A DNA stretch of 64,000 nucleotides from Oasisia sp. SBJ-2009 (Eukaryota; Annelida; Polychaeta; Sabellida; Siboglinidae), in the NCBI GenBank assembly GCA_964017155.1, contig OZ024862.1, positions 27,084,933-27,148,932 on the forward strand. The letters are read 5' to 3'. How positions within the stretch are numbered: position 1 is the first letter of the stretch; the number at the start of each line of letters is the position of its first letter. Of this stretch, positions 11,880 to 24,421 are shown piece by piece. Both the position numbers and the translations under genes were made by a program. The notes under the pieces were generated by a model, which was not told where the DNA came from, did no database searches, and saw nothing but the letters and a program-made list of their open reading frames with translations.

Positions 11880-12000
11880 CAACACACTTCCTAGTCTCGC
11901 TTAACCGACTGTCGGTCGGCTGCGGAACTACGCCGAGAAGACAGTCTGGTGACATTTGCCGGCTTTTGTTTGGTATCCGCGTGATCTATCAAATGCTGCC
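11880..12000 (-). promoter_or_regulatory. Probable promoter region of the CXorf38-like gene
   Basis: Placed only by position, upstream of the first proposed exon. The stretch is more GC-rich than its surroundings (GTCGGTCGGCTGCGGAACTAC). Part of it is inside the 531-bp duplicated unit, so the same sequence recurs at 12423. No TATA box or specific factor site is claimed. Confidence 0.3.
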
Positions 12001-12953
12001 ACCTCACGGACACTGCCGTAATATTTTTTTTATAAACAACTGCAAATTTGTATTTCTATTTATTTTGGGTTAATATAAGTTTAATTTTTAATAGTTTTTA
12101 TAATACAGCATTATTTGATCAAAAGGTTTCCTTATTTAATTTGTATGCTATCCGTGTCGGGCTAGACAATGCTGCCACCTCACGGATACTGGTTAATCCT
12201 GCCGTAATTCTTATTTTATAAACAACGGTAAATTTGAATTTTTACTTACTGTTGTGTTAATATAAGTTCAATGGTGAATACTTTTCAAATGATATTATTA
12301 TCTTGTAAAACTATATCGTTATTTAAATTTTTATTTCATAGTTGGCCTGAGAGCCAATCAGCGTCTCTACCCTATTCTGGGGTAAGGCTGCCCGGATGTA
12401 GAAACTTAAGCATATATACTGTTAGTCTCGCTTAACCGACTGTCGGTCGGCTGCGGAACTACGCCGAGAAGACAGTCTGGTGACATTTGCCGGCTTTTGT
12501 TTGGTATCCGCGTGATCTATAAAATGCTGCCACCTCACGGACACTGCCGTAATATTTTTTTTTATAAACAACTGCAAATTTGTATTTCTATTTATTTTGG
12601 GTTAATATAAGTTTAATTTTTAATAGTTTTTATAATACAGCATTATTTGATCAAAAGGTTTCCTTATTTAATTTGTATGCTATCCGTGTCGGGCTAGACA
12701 ATGCTGCCACCTCACGGATACTGGTTAATCCTGCCGTAATTCTTATTTTATAAACAACGGTAAATTTGAATTTTTACTTACTGTTGTGTTAATATAAGTT
12801 CAATGGTGAATACTTTTCAAATGATATTATTATCTTGTAAAACTATATCGTTATTTAAATTTTTATTTCATAGTTGGCCTGAGAGCCAATCAGCGTCTCT
12901 ACCCTATTCTGGGGTAAGGCTGCCCGGATGTAGAAACTTAAGCATATATACTG
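11892..12953. repeat. Direct tandem duplication, 531-bp unit, two copies
   Basis: Copy 1 (11892-12422) and copy 2 (12423-12953) both start TAGTCTCGCTTAACCGACTG and end AGCATATATACTGT, with only a few differences such as one extra T in a run. A partial, diverged third start lies at about 13092-13140. Each copy holds two CCACCTCACGG motifs. Confidence 0.95.
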
Positions 12954-13205
12954 TCCCAGGCGTAGTTGAGGGGGGTTAAAAGTGCTGCCACCTCACGGAG
13001 TCTGGGTAACCGAGGCTAATATACTGTCCCAGGCGTAGTTGAGGGGGCTTAAAAGTGCTGCCACCTCACGGAGTCTGGGTAACCGAGGCTACACACTTCC
13101 TAGTCTTGCTTAACCGACTGTCGGTCAGCTGCGGAACTACGTCGAAAAGAGTTGAGGGGCGTAAAGGTGCTGCCACCTCGCGGAACCTGGGTAACCGAGG
13201 CTAGT
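12954..13205. repeat. Short tandem copies ending in CTGGGTAACCGAGGCTA
   Basis: Two adjacent copies of about 70 bp begin CCCAGGCGTAGTTGAGGGGG and contain GTGCTGCCACCTCACGGAG. A third, diverged copy (GCTGCCACCTCGCGGAACC) forms the left end of the large inverted repeat that follows. Confidence 0.9.
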
Positions 13206-15057
13206 TTCTTTCATGACAGTTGTTACGTCCAATCTCGGAATACAGTCATCTTGTCCCATTTTGTAATTCCGAGATTGGACGTCCGAAATCGGATACTCAT
13301 CAAGTGATCAAGAAATTGGAAGTACTGCGTACTGTATATCGAAAACCTTTTACCAAAAATACGGCATTTTGCTATATGTAGATCCCGTTAGTTGGCGCCA
13401 CTTTATTCGAAAGAAATGTAAATCTGGGATAATAACACATTTGATAAAGCAATTGAATTACGACATAACAAGATTAACTATATTTAGTACTGCCTGCGTA
13501 CTGTAGATGTCCTTAGATATGTATCTTAGCTCAAAAATTATATCTTCCTAATTATAATATACCGCAGTGAGTGTGTGAACGTATATTTAATTATGTCTAA
13601 TTTCACGAAAACATCTTGCCAGTTTATTTGAATGGCATGTAGATTTGTGGTAAGACCATAAATTATATACTCATGAATTTTACGAATTTGAATAGAACTT
13701 ATAATTTTAGCCTCGTTAGCCTAGCAATAAACAGTGGCCGAATGTAAAATTGTTTTAGCCTATTCAAATTTTCTAGATGTGCAATTAATGGTAGAGGCAT
13801 CATTAATTGTCTGATATAATTGTGAATAGAAAGGAAAACAAAATCTCACACAGCCGATTGTTTTTAAATGTTTCCTATGTTTTGTGCGCCACTGTAATCC
13901 GATTGTCCTACCGACCGCCATAGAGCCTACTAAAACAAAACCAAGGGTGTACCTACATAATATACCTTGCACATAATTGTTTAAAAAAAAACTATTTTTT
14001 ATTATAAAAAACTGTTCTAAGAAAATAATCTTTAGAAGAAACAGTTCGAACATCCAAAGAAATTCCAGTCTGTGAAAATATATTCAAAAGAATATTGGTT
14101 TATTTTAACTATACCAAAACATGTCTTCTCATAGTTGAATGTAGCTTAAACTGTCACTCCTTAAATTTAGCCTAGCCTGATATAGCCAGATGATACCCAG
14201 GAGAGGCTTCAGTGAGTACACTCCCAGTGACACCTTGTGTTAGTCATGTAACAGCAGTCCAGCTTGCGAGGCCAGAGTCTCCCAGGCTTGGAACTCTTTG
14301 AGACTACACTTTCCCTGCGTCCTGACTGCACTGACAAATAGGACTTAGACAGAAGCACAGCTACAGTGGAGAAGGTACGTTTATATATAATCATTTATTT
14401 TGTTGTAAACCTTTGTATATTTCTAGATTAACAAATCATTTCTGGCATGAATTTATAGCCTTAGCCTTACCACGTTTTCTACAAGCTTATTTAAAACATA
14501 AAATGTGATCTTTCATAAATGTGATCTTTCATAAAATATAGGTATACCCCATTGTATATAAAATATAACTACTGTATATATATAGTTTACAAAACTATAC
14601 TAGTATATATATATATATAATATATATATATACTGTACACATATATATATATATATATATTTTCATGTCCACTAATTTGCATATGAGTCATAATATCCAC
14701 ATATCATATTGATGTCATATTAACATGCACATTCCTCCTTCACAAATATTATGCTCCTCTTAAAGGACATATGCGTACAAGTTACTGGATAGTGCAACTG
14801 TTGTTATGAACCAATTCTTAAATTTATCGCAGAACATTTGCTTATTGGTCCTGTCTTCAGAAATATTGAGCCCCCAAATTTCCCAACTCCCTGGATGAAT
14901 TATAAATCTTCGAACCATCCCAATTGGCTCACTAGGTCAGAAGCATAATTTCAGCTGTGACAATACCGATTGCATTCAATCGTCCTTAGAAATTTAACCA
15001 GGGTATGCGCATGTTATCAATACACATTAGAATGTATGTATTACTGCATGTCTGCTT

Positions 15058-15390
15058 GTAGAGCGCAGTGGCTCAGGGTTAGAGCTTCAGACTCTCGACT
15101 ACGAGAACCCGGGTTCGAATCCTGGCTGTGGTGTTAAAACCGTGGGCAATTTTTTTTCACTCTAAATTGCTCCAGTTCACTCAGCTGAATAAATGAGTAT
15201 CTGGCTATAGACATTGGTGGATATGTGTACGAGCAGCCTTCACGCATTAATTGTAGCATATGACTGGATGCTTCCCAGAGAAGCCGAGATGGTGTCTGAG
15301 TGAACAGGTCTGTCACGGAAGTAAAGTGTAAAGCGCTTTGAGCAGTCTTGAGGACTGGATAATGCGCTATATAAGAATTTGCATTTACTT
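15058..15390 (+). repeat. tRNA-derived SINE, copy 1
   Basis: The head has an A-box-like TGGCTCAGGGTTAGAGC and a perfect B box GGTTCGAATCC (RNA polymerase III internal promoter). The body includes CAGCTGAATAAATGAGTA, and the tail has AAAGCGCTTTGAGCAGTC and GCGCTATATAAGAATTTGC, a common metazoan SINE/LINE tail style. It is a dispersed repeat, not a functional tRNA gene, as the acceptor stem and 3' end do not pair like a tRNA. Confidence 0.85.
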
Positions 15391-15714
15391 TTTTTGCTTA
15401 TTGTGGGTAGATAGTGCAGGCCAGATTGAGTTCATTAGACCTGGTAGTGAAGTGTTAACAGAAACAAAGATGAGACTGAGCATTAAGTCATCATTGGGAC
15501 TGGGCAAAGGTGACCTGATTAGAGAGGTGGTCGTATTAGCGAGACTAATTTCCTACACTTTAGTGTACTGTGTATATGGAACAAATTTACGACTATCCTA
15601 GGGCTACCTTGACTGTGAGGCGACTGTTACTATGGTAAATGTATAGCAAGGTGTGACTATACAGAAATACGTAGTATCTTCAATAACGAAGTATGCCTAT
15701 GGAGGTATGCTGAG

Positions 15715-15900
15715 ACAGACTAAAGGCAAAGGTAAGTTCTTATATAGAGCAGTGTCCAGTCATGGGTAGCACTGTACACTTGACTGTCTGACAGACCTGT
15801 TCAAATGGTCTCCATCTCGACTTCTCTGGGAAGCATCCATACACACTATAATTGATGAGTGAAGACTATTCATACACAAAGCTGAAGCTTTACCTATTGT
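15715..15900 (-). repeat. SINE body fragment, inverted
   Basis: The reverse complement reads GAACAGGTCTGTCAGACAGT and then CTCTATATAAGAACTTACC, the same body and tail as the tRNA-SINE but without the tRNA head. Further copies lie at about 17595-17770 and 18625-18765 (left arm) and, inverted, at about 22870-23040. Frames through them (such as 17524-17751) are not genes. Confidence 0.7.
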
Positions 15901-16689
15901 ACCACGGAGCTACTACATGTACCGACGACGGCTGAAATCTGCATAATTCAACCTCAGTAGCCGACATAGGTGAACGACAAACCTTCATACACATGTGCAA
16001 TTAAGCAATATTTATTCTGACACAGAACAAACCACAAAAGCTCGTGTAAATAACATTGCAGACTTTATTCAACATTCTTACAGTGCCAATCTGACATTAC
16101 AAATATATGCTCGAAACAAAAATATTGGCACCCCTACATTCAGTACTTTGTACAAGATTGAAGCATAAATAATTATAATCTATACAGAGTGATGTTCCTG
16201 GATATAAGTCCTGTTAAACATTCAACATTGTCAGACTTCAAGAGTTTACTGCTAAAAGTGATGTTTCACTACCCTGCAGTTTTAATGTCATTGTTGTAAA
16301 TGTATGCCAAAATAAAAACTGAATAACATAAATATGACAAACAGATAAATACAATTAACTGTACTTTAAGCGTTACACTTGGATAAATATGGACCAGTGA
16401 TTAAACACAACAAAACTTACATAAAATGCATACACAATCATGGGAATAATTTAATGTAGAGAGTAAAATGTAAAATCTAAAGTAAAAAATAAAGTATTGG
16501 CTATACACTACTAACTAGAAGTAACAATGTTCTGCTCTAAAGTGCTGAAGCTCAATTATGTAGTTAAACAAACATTATCTACAACCAAAACATGCTAGTA
16601 ATGATCACAGTATTTAATGAGAGCAGAAAAAACAGAAACATGCTAGGACATAAAAAACTTTATTTTCAACAGAAATATGCTAGTAAGGA

Positions 16690-17170
16690 TCACAGTAATT
16701 AGGAGAGGAAAAGCATTATGGCGTAGTCCATAACAAACCATAATCATGTTAGTAAGGATCACAGTAATGAGGAGGAAAAGCAGTGATCCATAAAACAAAC
16801 CATATTTACAACATAATCATGGTAGTAAGGATAACAGTAATAATGAGGAAAAGCAGTGATCCATAAAAACAAACTATATTTACAACATAATCATGGTAGT
16901 AAGGATAACAGTAATAATGAGGAAAAACAGTGATCCATAAAAACAAACCATATTTACAACATAATCATGGTAGTAACTAGTAAGGGGAACAGTAATGAGG
17001 AGGAAAAACAGTGATCCATAAAAACAAACCATATTTACAACATAATCATGGTAGTAAGGATCACAGTAATGAGGAGGAAAAGCAGTGATCCATAGAAACA
17101 AACCATGTTTACAACATAATCACGGTAGTAAGGATCACAGTAATGAGGAGGAAAAGCAGTGATTCATAAC
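16690..17170. repeat. 74-bp tandem array, left arm copy 1
   Basis: About six or seven units with core ATCATGGTAGTAAGGATCAC and GAGGAGGAAAAGCAGTGATC. The unit carries ATAAAAACAAACCATATTTA between cores. Confidence 0.92.
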
Positions 17171-17299
17171 AACAAACTTTAACTACATCAGAAACATGCA
17201 GATATTAATGGTACTCACATTTTTTCAGTACTCTCCCTAGGAACAAATATCAATTCCATGATTAGTCAATAGAAAATTTCGGGAATTCCTATAGTACAC

Positions 17300-17420
17300 G
17301 TACACTTGTATGATCTATTTGTGACTATACTTGTTGTATGATCTACTTGTAACTATACTTGTACGATCTATTTGTGACTACACTTGCTGTATGATCTACT
17401 TGTGATTATACTTCATTAGC
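17300..17420. repeat. Short tandem repeat (TGTATGATCTATTTGTGACTA)
   Basis: About four degenerate copies of a unit of about 27 bp containing GATCTACTTGTAACTATACT. They lie next to the point where the left and right arms of the large inverted repeat stop matching. Confidence 0.7.
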
Positions 17421-17444
17421 ACAACAGCGAAGGTGTTGAAAGTT

Positions 17445-17565
17445 GCAACAACAAAGTAATATGATTGCTCATTCTGAATTCTAAATATCACCCTCTTAGC
17501 ACACACAGTGCATTATCTATAGCTTGTTTCACCTTAAGTGTGCGGACATGCCCCTACTTCCCATA
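17445..17565 (-). mobile_element. Truncated end of the Tc1/mariner-type element
   Basis: This is the reverse complement of 23069-23185, ending GTGTGCGGACATGCCCCTAC followed by TTCCCA and the TA target. The rest of the element is missing; the break is near 17445. Confidence 0.75.
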
Positions 17566-17993
17566 TCTTCAATAACGAAGTATGGCTATGGAGGTATGCT
17601 GAGACAGACTAAAGGCAAAGGTAAGTTCTTATATAGTGCAGTGTCCAATCCTGAGGAGCATTGTACACTTTACTGCCTGACAGACCTGTTCAAATGGTCT
17701 CCATCTCGACCTCTCTGGGAAGCATCCATCCAAACTCTAATTGATGAGTGAAGACTATTCATACACAAAGCTGAAGCTTCACCCTTTGTACCACGTATAT
17801 AGCTACTAACGACGATGGCTGAAATCTGCATAATTCAACCTCGGTGGCTGACACAGGTGGCTCACTAGGTCAGAAGCATAATTTCAGCTGTGACAATACC
17901 GATTGCATTCAATCGTCCTTAGAAATTTAACCAGGGTATGCGCATGTTATCAATACACATTAGAATGTATGTATTACTGCATGTCTGCTTGTA

Positions 17994-18325
17994 GAGCGCA
18001 GTGGCTCAGGGGTAGAGCTTCAGACTCTCGACTACGTGAACCCGGGTTCGAATCCTGGCTGTGGTGTTAAAACCGTGGGCAATTTTTTTCACTCTAAATT
18101 GCTCCAGTTCACTCAGCTGAATAAATGAGTATCTGGCTATAGACATTGGTGGATATGTGTACGAGCAGCCTTCGCGCATTAATTGTAGCATATGGCTGGA
18201 TGCTTCCCAGAGAAGCCGAGGTGGTGTCTGAGTGAACAGGTCTGTCACGGAAGTAAAGTGTAAAGCTCTTTGAGCAGTCCTGAGGACTGGATACTGCTAT
18301 ATAAGAATTTGCATTTACTTTTTTT
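17994..18325 (+). repeat. tRNA-derived SINE, copy 2
   Basis: Near-identical to the copy at 15058, with the A box TGGCTCAGGGGTAGAGC matching the consensus better and the B box GGTTCGAATCC intact. It was duplicated together with its flanks. Confidence 0.85.
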
Positions 18326-19289
18326 GCTTATTGTGGGTAGATAGTGCAGGCCAGTTTGAGTTCATTAGACCTGGTAGTGAAGATGAGACTGAGCATTAAG
18401 TCATCATTGGGACTGGGCAAAGGTGACCTGATTAGAGAGGTGGTCGTATTAGCGAGACTAATTTCCTACACTTTAGTGTACTGTGTATATGGAACAAATT
18501 TACGACTATCCTAGGGCTACCTTGACTGTGAGGCGACTGTTACTATGGTAAATGTATAGAAAAGTGTGACTATACAGAAATAAGTAGTATCTTCAATAAC
18601 GTATATGCCTATGGAGGTATACCGAGACAGATTAAAGGCAAAGGTAAGTTCTTATATAGAGCAGTGTCCAGTCATGGGTAGCACTGTACACTTGACTGTC
18701 TGACAGACCTGTTCAAATGGTCTCCATCTCGACTTCTCTGGGAAGCATCCATACACACTATTTCAGACGACGGCTGAAATCTGCATAATTCAACCTCAGT
18801 AGCCGACATAGGTGAACGAAAAACCTTCATACACATGTGCAATTAGGCAATATTTATTCTGACACAGAACAAACCACAAAAGCTCGTGTAAATAACATTG
18901 CAGACTTTATTCAACATTCTTACAGTGCCAATCTGACATTACAAAGATATGCTGGGAACACTAATATTGGCACTACCTTAACTACATTCAGTACTTTGTA
19001 CAAGATTGAAGCATAAATAATTATAATCTATACAGAGTGATGTTCCTGGATATAAATCCTGTTAAACATTCAACATTGTCAGACTTCAAGAGTTTACTGC
19101 TAAAAGTGTTGTTTCACTATCATGCAGTTTTAATGTCTTTGTTGTAATTGAAAGCTAAAATAATAACTTGATAAAATAAATATGACAAACAGATAAATAC
19201 AATTAACCTTACATTAAGCATTAAACATGGATAAATCTGGACCAGTGATTAAACACAACAAAATTGACATAAAATAAAATGCATTATTT

Positions 19290-20520
19290 TCAACAGAAAT
19301 ATGCTAGTAAGGATCACAGTAATTAGGACAGGAAAAGCATTATGGTGTAGTCCATAACAAACCATAATCATGTTAGCAAGGATCACAATAATGAGGAGGA
19401 AAAGCAGTGATCCATAAAAACAAACCATGTTTACAACATAATCATGTTATTAAGGATCACAGTAATCATGAGGAAAAGCAGTGATCCATAAAAACAAACC
19501 ATGTTTACAACATAATCATGTTATTTAGGATAACAGTAATAATGAGGAAAAGCAGTGATCCCTAAAAACAAACCATATTTACAACATAATCATGGTAGTA
19601 AGGATCACAGTAATGAGGAGGAAAAGCAGTGATCCATAAAAACAAACCATGTTTACAACATAATCATTTTATTAAGGATAACAGTAACGAGGAGGAAAAG
19701 CAGTGATTCATAGCAAACCATATTTACAACATAATCATGGTAGTAAGGATCACAGTAATGAGGAAAAGCAGTGATCCATAAAAACAAACCATGTTTACAA
19801 CATAATCATGTTATTAAGGATAACAGTAATGAGGAGGAAAAGCAGTGATCCATAAAAACAAATTATATTTACAACCTAATCATGGTAGCAAGGATCACAA
19901 TAATGAGGAAAGCCAGTGATTCATAACAACAAACTATATTTACAACATAATCATGGTAGTAAGGATCAGAGTAATGAGGAGGAAAAGCAGTGATCCATAA
20001 AAACAAATTATATTTACAACATAATCATGGTAGCAAGGATCACAATAATGAGGAAAGCCAGTGATTCATAACAATAAATTATATTTACAACATAATCATG
20101 GTAGTAAGGATCACAGCAATGAGGAGCAAAAGCAGTGATCCATAAAAACAAACCACGTTTACAACATAATCATGTTATTAAGGATAACAGTAATGAGGAG
20201 GAAAAGCAGTGATCATAAAAACAAACTATATTTACAACATAATAATGGTAGCAAGGATCACAGTAATGAGGAAAGCCAGTGATTCATAACAACAAACCAT
20301 ATTTACAACATAATCATGCTATTAAGGATAACAGTAATGATGAGGAAAAGCAGTGATCCTTAATAACAAACCCTGTTTACAATATAATCATGTTATTAAG
20401 GATCACAGTAATCAGGAGGAAAAGCAGTGATACATAAAAACAAACCATGTTTACTACATAATCATGTTATTAAGGATCACAGGAATGAGGAGGAAAAGCA
20501 GTGATTCATAACAACAAACT
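19290..20520. repeat. 74-bp tandem array, left arm copy 2
   Basis: About seventeen units of the same array as at 16690. Variants alternate (GGTAGTAAGGATCACAG against GTTATTAAGGATAACAG), suggesting higher-order amplification. The inverted counterpart is at 21545-22285. Confidence 0.92.
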
Positions 20521-21544
20521 TTAACTACAACAGAAACATGCAGATATTAACCCTTTTTATACCAGTCGTCCACCCAGAAATTATACCCATGTTACCAGAA
20601 CAATTGGGAGAAAAAACGGATATGGAAAAAAAAATTACATGGTGTGTGTCAAATTTGATTTTCTCAGCAACTACATAACATATATACAAGTGTTGTATAT
20701 CAAATGAAAGCTAAGAAATGCAGCTTTCCATTGATGTGCATCATATAAATAGAACTGTTTATTCAACTATGATATTATAAGTTGAAATCAGAGGAAAGTC
20801 GAATGATGGCATCACGGGTTCAATGCAAGAGCGAAACCGTTGATGCCGTTCTATCAACAATAAATTGCACAGGCATGCATGCATATGCATTGGGAACAAG
20901 TTGTGTGCGTGCGTGCGTGCGTGCGTGCGTGTGTGCGTGTGTATCCATCGAAACAGTCCGAGATCACTTAGTCCGAGATCACCGAAACAGTCCGAGATCA
21001 CTTAGTCCGAGATCACCGAAACAGTCCGATATCACTGCCGCACACTGGCCGAGATCACCGAAACAGTCCGAGATCACTTAGTCCGAGATCGCGAAAGTCC
21101 GAGATCACCGGGTACCGAGGGGCACACATCAACCAGTCGAACATTGGCAGACAGGGTTGTTATGTAAATCGATGGATCGTTCTGTAGTTCTAGTTGTCGT
21201 TTTGTAATAAATTTATTGTTTACACATAGCATACATATTTCTGGAACTCATTTTGTCAGTAGGAGAGATAGTATTGACTGCTGGAAGAAAATAATATGAT
21301 AATATCCATTGTTGTTACTTGTCATCTTACAAAACTAATATTTTCGGACTGACATACCTGATGAATATTGCTCATAACATTCCTTCTACCCGTCACACAG
21401 GTATATTAGCAAAATGTAGCTATTGAATTTTTCTACAACTCTTGTAATTGAAGTTGCTTTCTATTCATGCAAAAAACAGTAGCAGAGTTATTATTGACTG
21501 CTGGAAGGAAATAATATGATAATATCCATACTTGTTACTTCATT
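20521..21544. other. Centre (spacer) of the large inverted repeat
   Basis: Not matched in inverted form elsewhere in the window. It contains a (GTGC)n run at about 20905-20942 and a tandem array of GTCCGAGATCAC at 20948-21112. Two short matched segments (TGACTGCTGGAAG-AAATAATATGATAATATCCAT at about 21275 and 21498) show a local direct duplication. There is no credible frame. Confidence 0.7.
20948..21115. repeat. Tandem array of GTCCGAGATCAC
   Basis: Alternating units CGAAACAGTCCGAGATCAC and TTAGTCCGAGATCAC, about eight in all, in the spacer of the inverted repeat. The low GC-poor background makes this array stand out. Confidence 0.92.
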
Positions 21545-22290
21545 ATTGTGATCCTTGCTACCATGATTATGTTGTAAATATAATTTGTTTTTATGGATCA
21601 CTGCTTTTCCTCCTCATTACTCTGATCCTTACTACCATGATTATGTTGTAAATATAGTTTGTTGTTATGAATCACTGGCTTTCCTCATTATTGTGATCCT
21701 TGCTACCATGATTAGGTTGTAAATATAATTTGTTTTTATGGATCACTGCTTTTCCTCCTCATTACTGTTATCCTTAATAACATGATTATGTTGTAAACAT
21801 GGTTTGTTTTTATGGATCACTGCTTTTCCTCATTACTGTGATCCTTACTACCATGATTATGTTGTAAATATGGTTTGCTATGAATCACTGCTTTTCCTCC
21901 TCGTTACTGTTATCCTTAATAAAATGATTATGTTGTAAACATGGTTTGTTTTTATGGATCACTGCTTTTCCTCCTCATTACTGTGATCCTTACTACCATG
22001 ATTATGTTGTAAATATGGTTTGTTTTTAGGGATCACTGCTTTTCCTCATTATTACTGTTATCCTAAATAACATGATTATGTTGTAAACATGGTTTGTTTT
22101 TATGGATCACTGCTTTTCCTCATGATTACTGTGATCCTTAATAACATGATTATGTTGTAAACATGGTTTGTTTTTATGGATCACTGCTTTTCCTCCTCAT
22201 TATTGTGATCCTTGCTAACATGATTATGGTTTGTTATGGACTACACCATAATGCTTTTCCTGTCCTAATTACTGTGATCCTTACTAGCAT
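21545..22290. repeat. 74-bp tandem array, right arm (inverted)
   Basis: About ten units reading GATCACTGCTTTTCCTCCTC and ATGATTATGTTGTAAA, the reverse complement of the left-arm array. The order of variant units mirrors part of 19290-20050. Confidence 0.92.
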
Positions 22291-23068
22291 ATTTCTGTTG
22301 AAAATAATGCATTTTATTTTATGTCAATTTTGTTGTGTTTAATCACTGGTCCAGATTTATCCATGTTTAATGCTTAATGTAAGGTTAATTGTATTTATCT
22401 GTTTGTCATATTTATTTTATCAAGTTATTATTTTAGCATACAATTACAACAAAGACATTAAAACTGCATGATAGTGAAACAACACTTTTAGCAGTAAACT
22501 CTTGAAGTCTGACAATGTTGAATGTTTAACAGGATTTATATCCAGGAACATCACTCTGTATAGATTATAATTATTTATGCTTCAATCTTGTACAAAGTAC
22601 TGAATGTAGTTAAGGTAGTGCCAATATTAGTGTTCCCAGCATATCTTTGTAATGTCAGATTGGCACTGTAAGAATGTTGAATAAAGTCTGCAATGTTATT
22701 TACATGAGCTTTTGTGGTTTGTTCTGTGTCAGAATAAATGTTGCCTAATTGCACATGTGTATGAAGGTTTTTCGTTCACCTGTGTCAGCCACCGAGGTTG
22801 AATTATGCAGATTTCAGCCATCGTTGTTAGTAGCTACGTGGTACAAAGGGTGAAGCTTCAGCTTTGTGTATGAATAGTCTTCACTCATCAATTAGAGTTT
22901 GGATGGATGCTTCCCAGAGAGGTCGAGATGGAGACCATTTGAACAGGTCTGTCAGGCAGTAAAGTGTACAATGCTCCTCAGGATTGGACACTGCACTATA
23001 TAAGAACTTACCTTTGCCTTTAGTCTGTCTCAGCATACCTCCATAGCCATACTTCGTTATTGAAGATA

Positions 23069-24421
23069 TGGGAAGTAGGGGCATGTCCGCACACTTAAGG
23101 TGAAACAAGCTATAGATAATGCACTGTGTGTGCTAAGAGGGTGATATTTAGAATTCAGAATGAGCAATCATATTACTTTGTTGTTAGTTAGTTAAGAAAT
23201 CGCATATCCCATCAGATATTTAAATATTTGGTAAAATGTAGAGGCATATCTTGGTGCAGACATGCCCCAAGGTACGGGGCATAGCCGCACACTGTGTGCG
23301 GTTATGCCCCAGGAATGGCGAAACAACAGCTGGTCTCACAGAGCTGACCATTAACTGCAATAATAATATGTATTGGTATATGTACACTACTCACATGTGC
23401 ATTACTAAAAAAAACCACCAGAGAACACAAATCAACGGTTTCAAGTTTTCATATATATGTAAAGTTTAGAAAATACAGTGGCCTTGAATCATAGTCGACG
23501 TTTATTCCTCCATGAGAGTCACAGCAAACAACAGCATGATTTTGTAATGGGGAAAGTCAAAGTTTGCAACCCAGCTTGTCTGAAGCCTTCTAGCTAAAAC
23601 AGCATAATCTCGTAAAGCGCAAAGTAAAATTAAAAACTCAGTTTATCGGCTCTGCGAGCATGGCTTTGTATGGACTAACATATATGGACAAAGTTCTATA
23701 TTATAGATTAAACATCATTTGTAATCTTGGTTATTTTAGTCTATGAGCAATGATCAATTAAGCTGTATTTCTTTAACTGACCTAATGATACACAACATGG
23801 AAAATGTGACGCGATATAGCCTATTGTACATTGGTGTAGCGATGAATGATATAATAAGTTTGATAATATTAAATAATTATATAATAATCATCATATACTA
23901 TCTCACATCAAAGTTTCCTGTAATATTTCTGGTAAGCAACTGGAGTATCTAAATATGTATCTAAGTAGACTATAATAATATTATAAGCACTGATGCACAA
24001 AATACGTCTGCACAGCGGGTGGGGCATGACCGCACAGCCCTGTGCGAACATGCCCCAAGCATCCAACACGTGAATAATTCTGAATTGTGCAAAAATGCTA
24101 CTTATGAAAGTATCCATTATTTCACACATCATAAAACATTAAAATGCAATATGGAATTATGAAAAAAAATTATCTGCACGTCTTACAGTTAAAGTAATAC
24201 ATATAACAGCATATGAGTAAAATTACATAAGTAATTACGATGATAACATTTTATGTCATATCTTTTTACTTATTCACTTCTATCAAAAAGTATATGCAAG
24301 TGGTTGATTTGGGGGTTACACGATGCCGATTAGCATGATTCCTCTAACCAGATGTTACGGGATGCGCAAATAATAGGGTGTGCGGACATGCCTCAGTGTG
24401 CGGATATGCCCCTACTTCCCC
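23069..24421. mobile_element. Non-autonomous Tc1/mariner-type element with TA duplication
   Basis: The left end TGGGAAGTAGGGGCATGTCC and the reverse complement of the right end (GGGGAAGTAGGGGCATATCC, continuing GCACAC) form 25-bp inverted repeats with very few mismatches. TA flanks both sides (23067-23068 and 24422-24423). The paralogous sequence at about 15670 has one TA and no insert, giving an empty site. Inner copies of the same GGGGCAT..GCACA motif lie at about 23270-23310 and 24010-24055. There is no transposase frame. Confidence 0.85.

Larger units (their letters stand above)
14920..20520. repeat. Direct duplication inside the left arm, two copies about 2.94 kb apart
   Basis: The segment starting GGCTCACTAGGTCAGAAGCA occurs at about 14926 and 17860. 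Both copies continue through a SINE (15060, 17995), GAGACTAATTTCCTACACTT, the SINE-like minus copy (15720, 18630) and into a 74-bp array. Small indels separate the copies. Confidence 0.88.

Noticed and set aside
12955..13205. Long terminal repeats of a retrovirus-like element
   Set aside because: The tandem units are short, lack primer-binding and polypurine sites, and have no gag or pol frames near them.
15060..15132. Possible tRNA gene from A and B boxes
   Set aside because: The acceptor stem does not pair, no clear anticodon loop is formed, and the segment continues into a SINE body and exists in several copies.
17524..17751. 75-codon frame with an identical inverted copy at 22881-23108
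   Set aside because: Identity comes from the large inverted repeat, and the frame lies in a SINE body and transposon end; no start context or domain.
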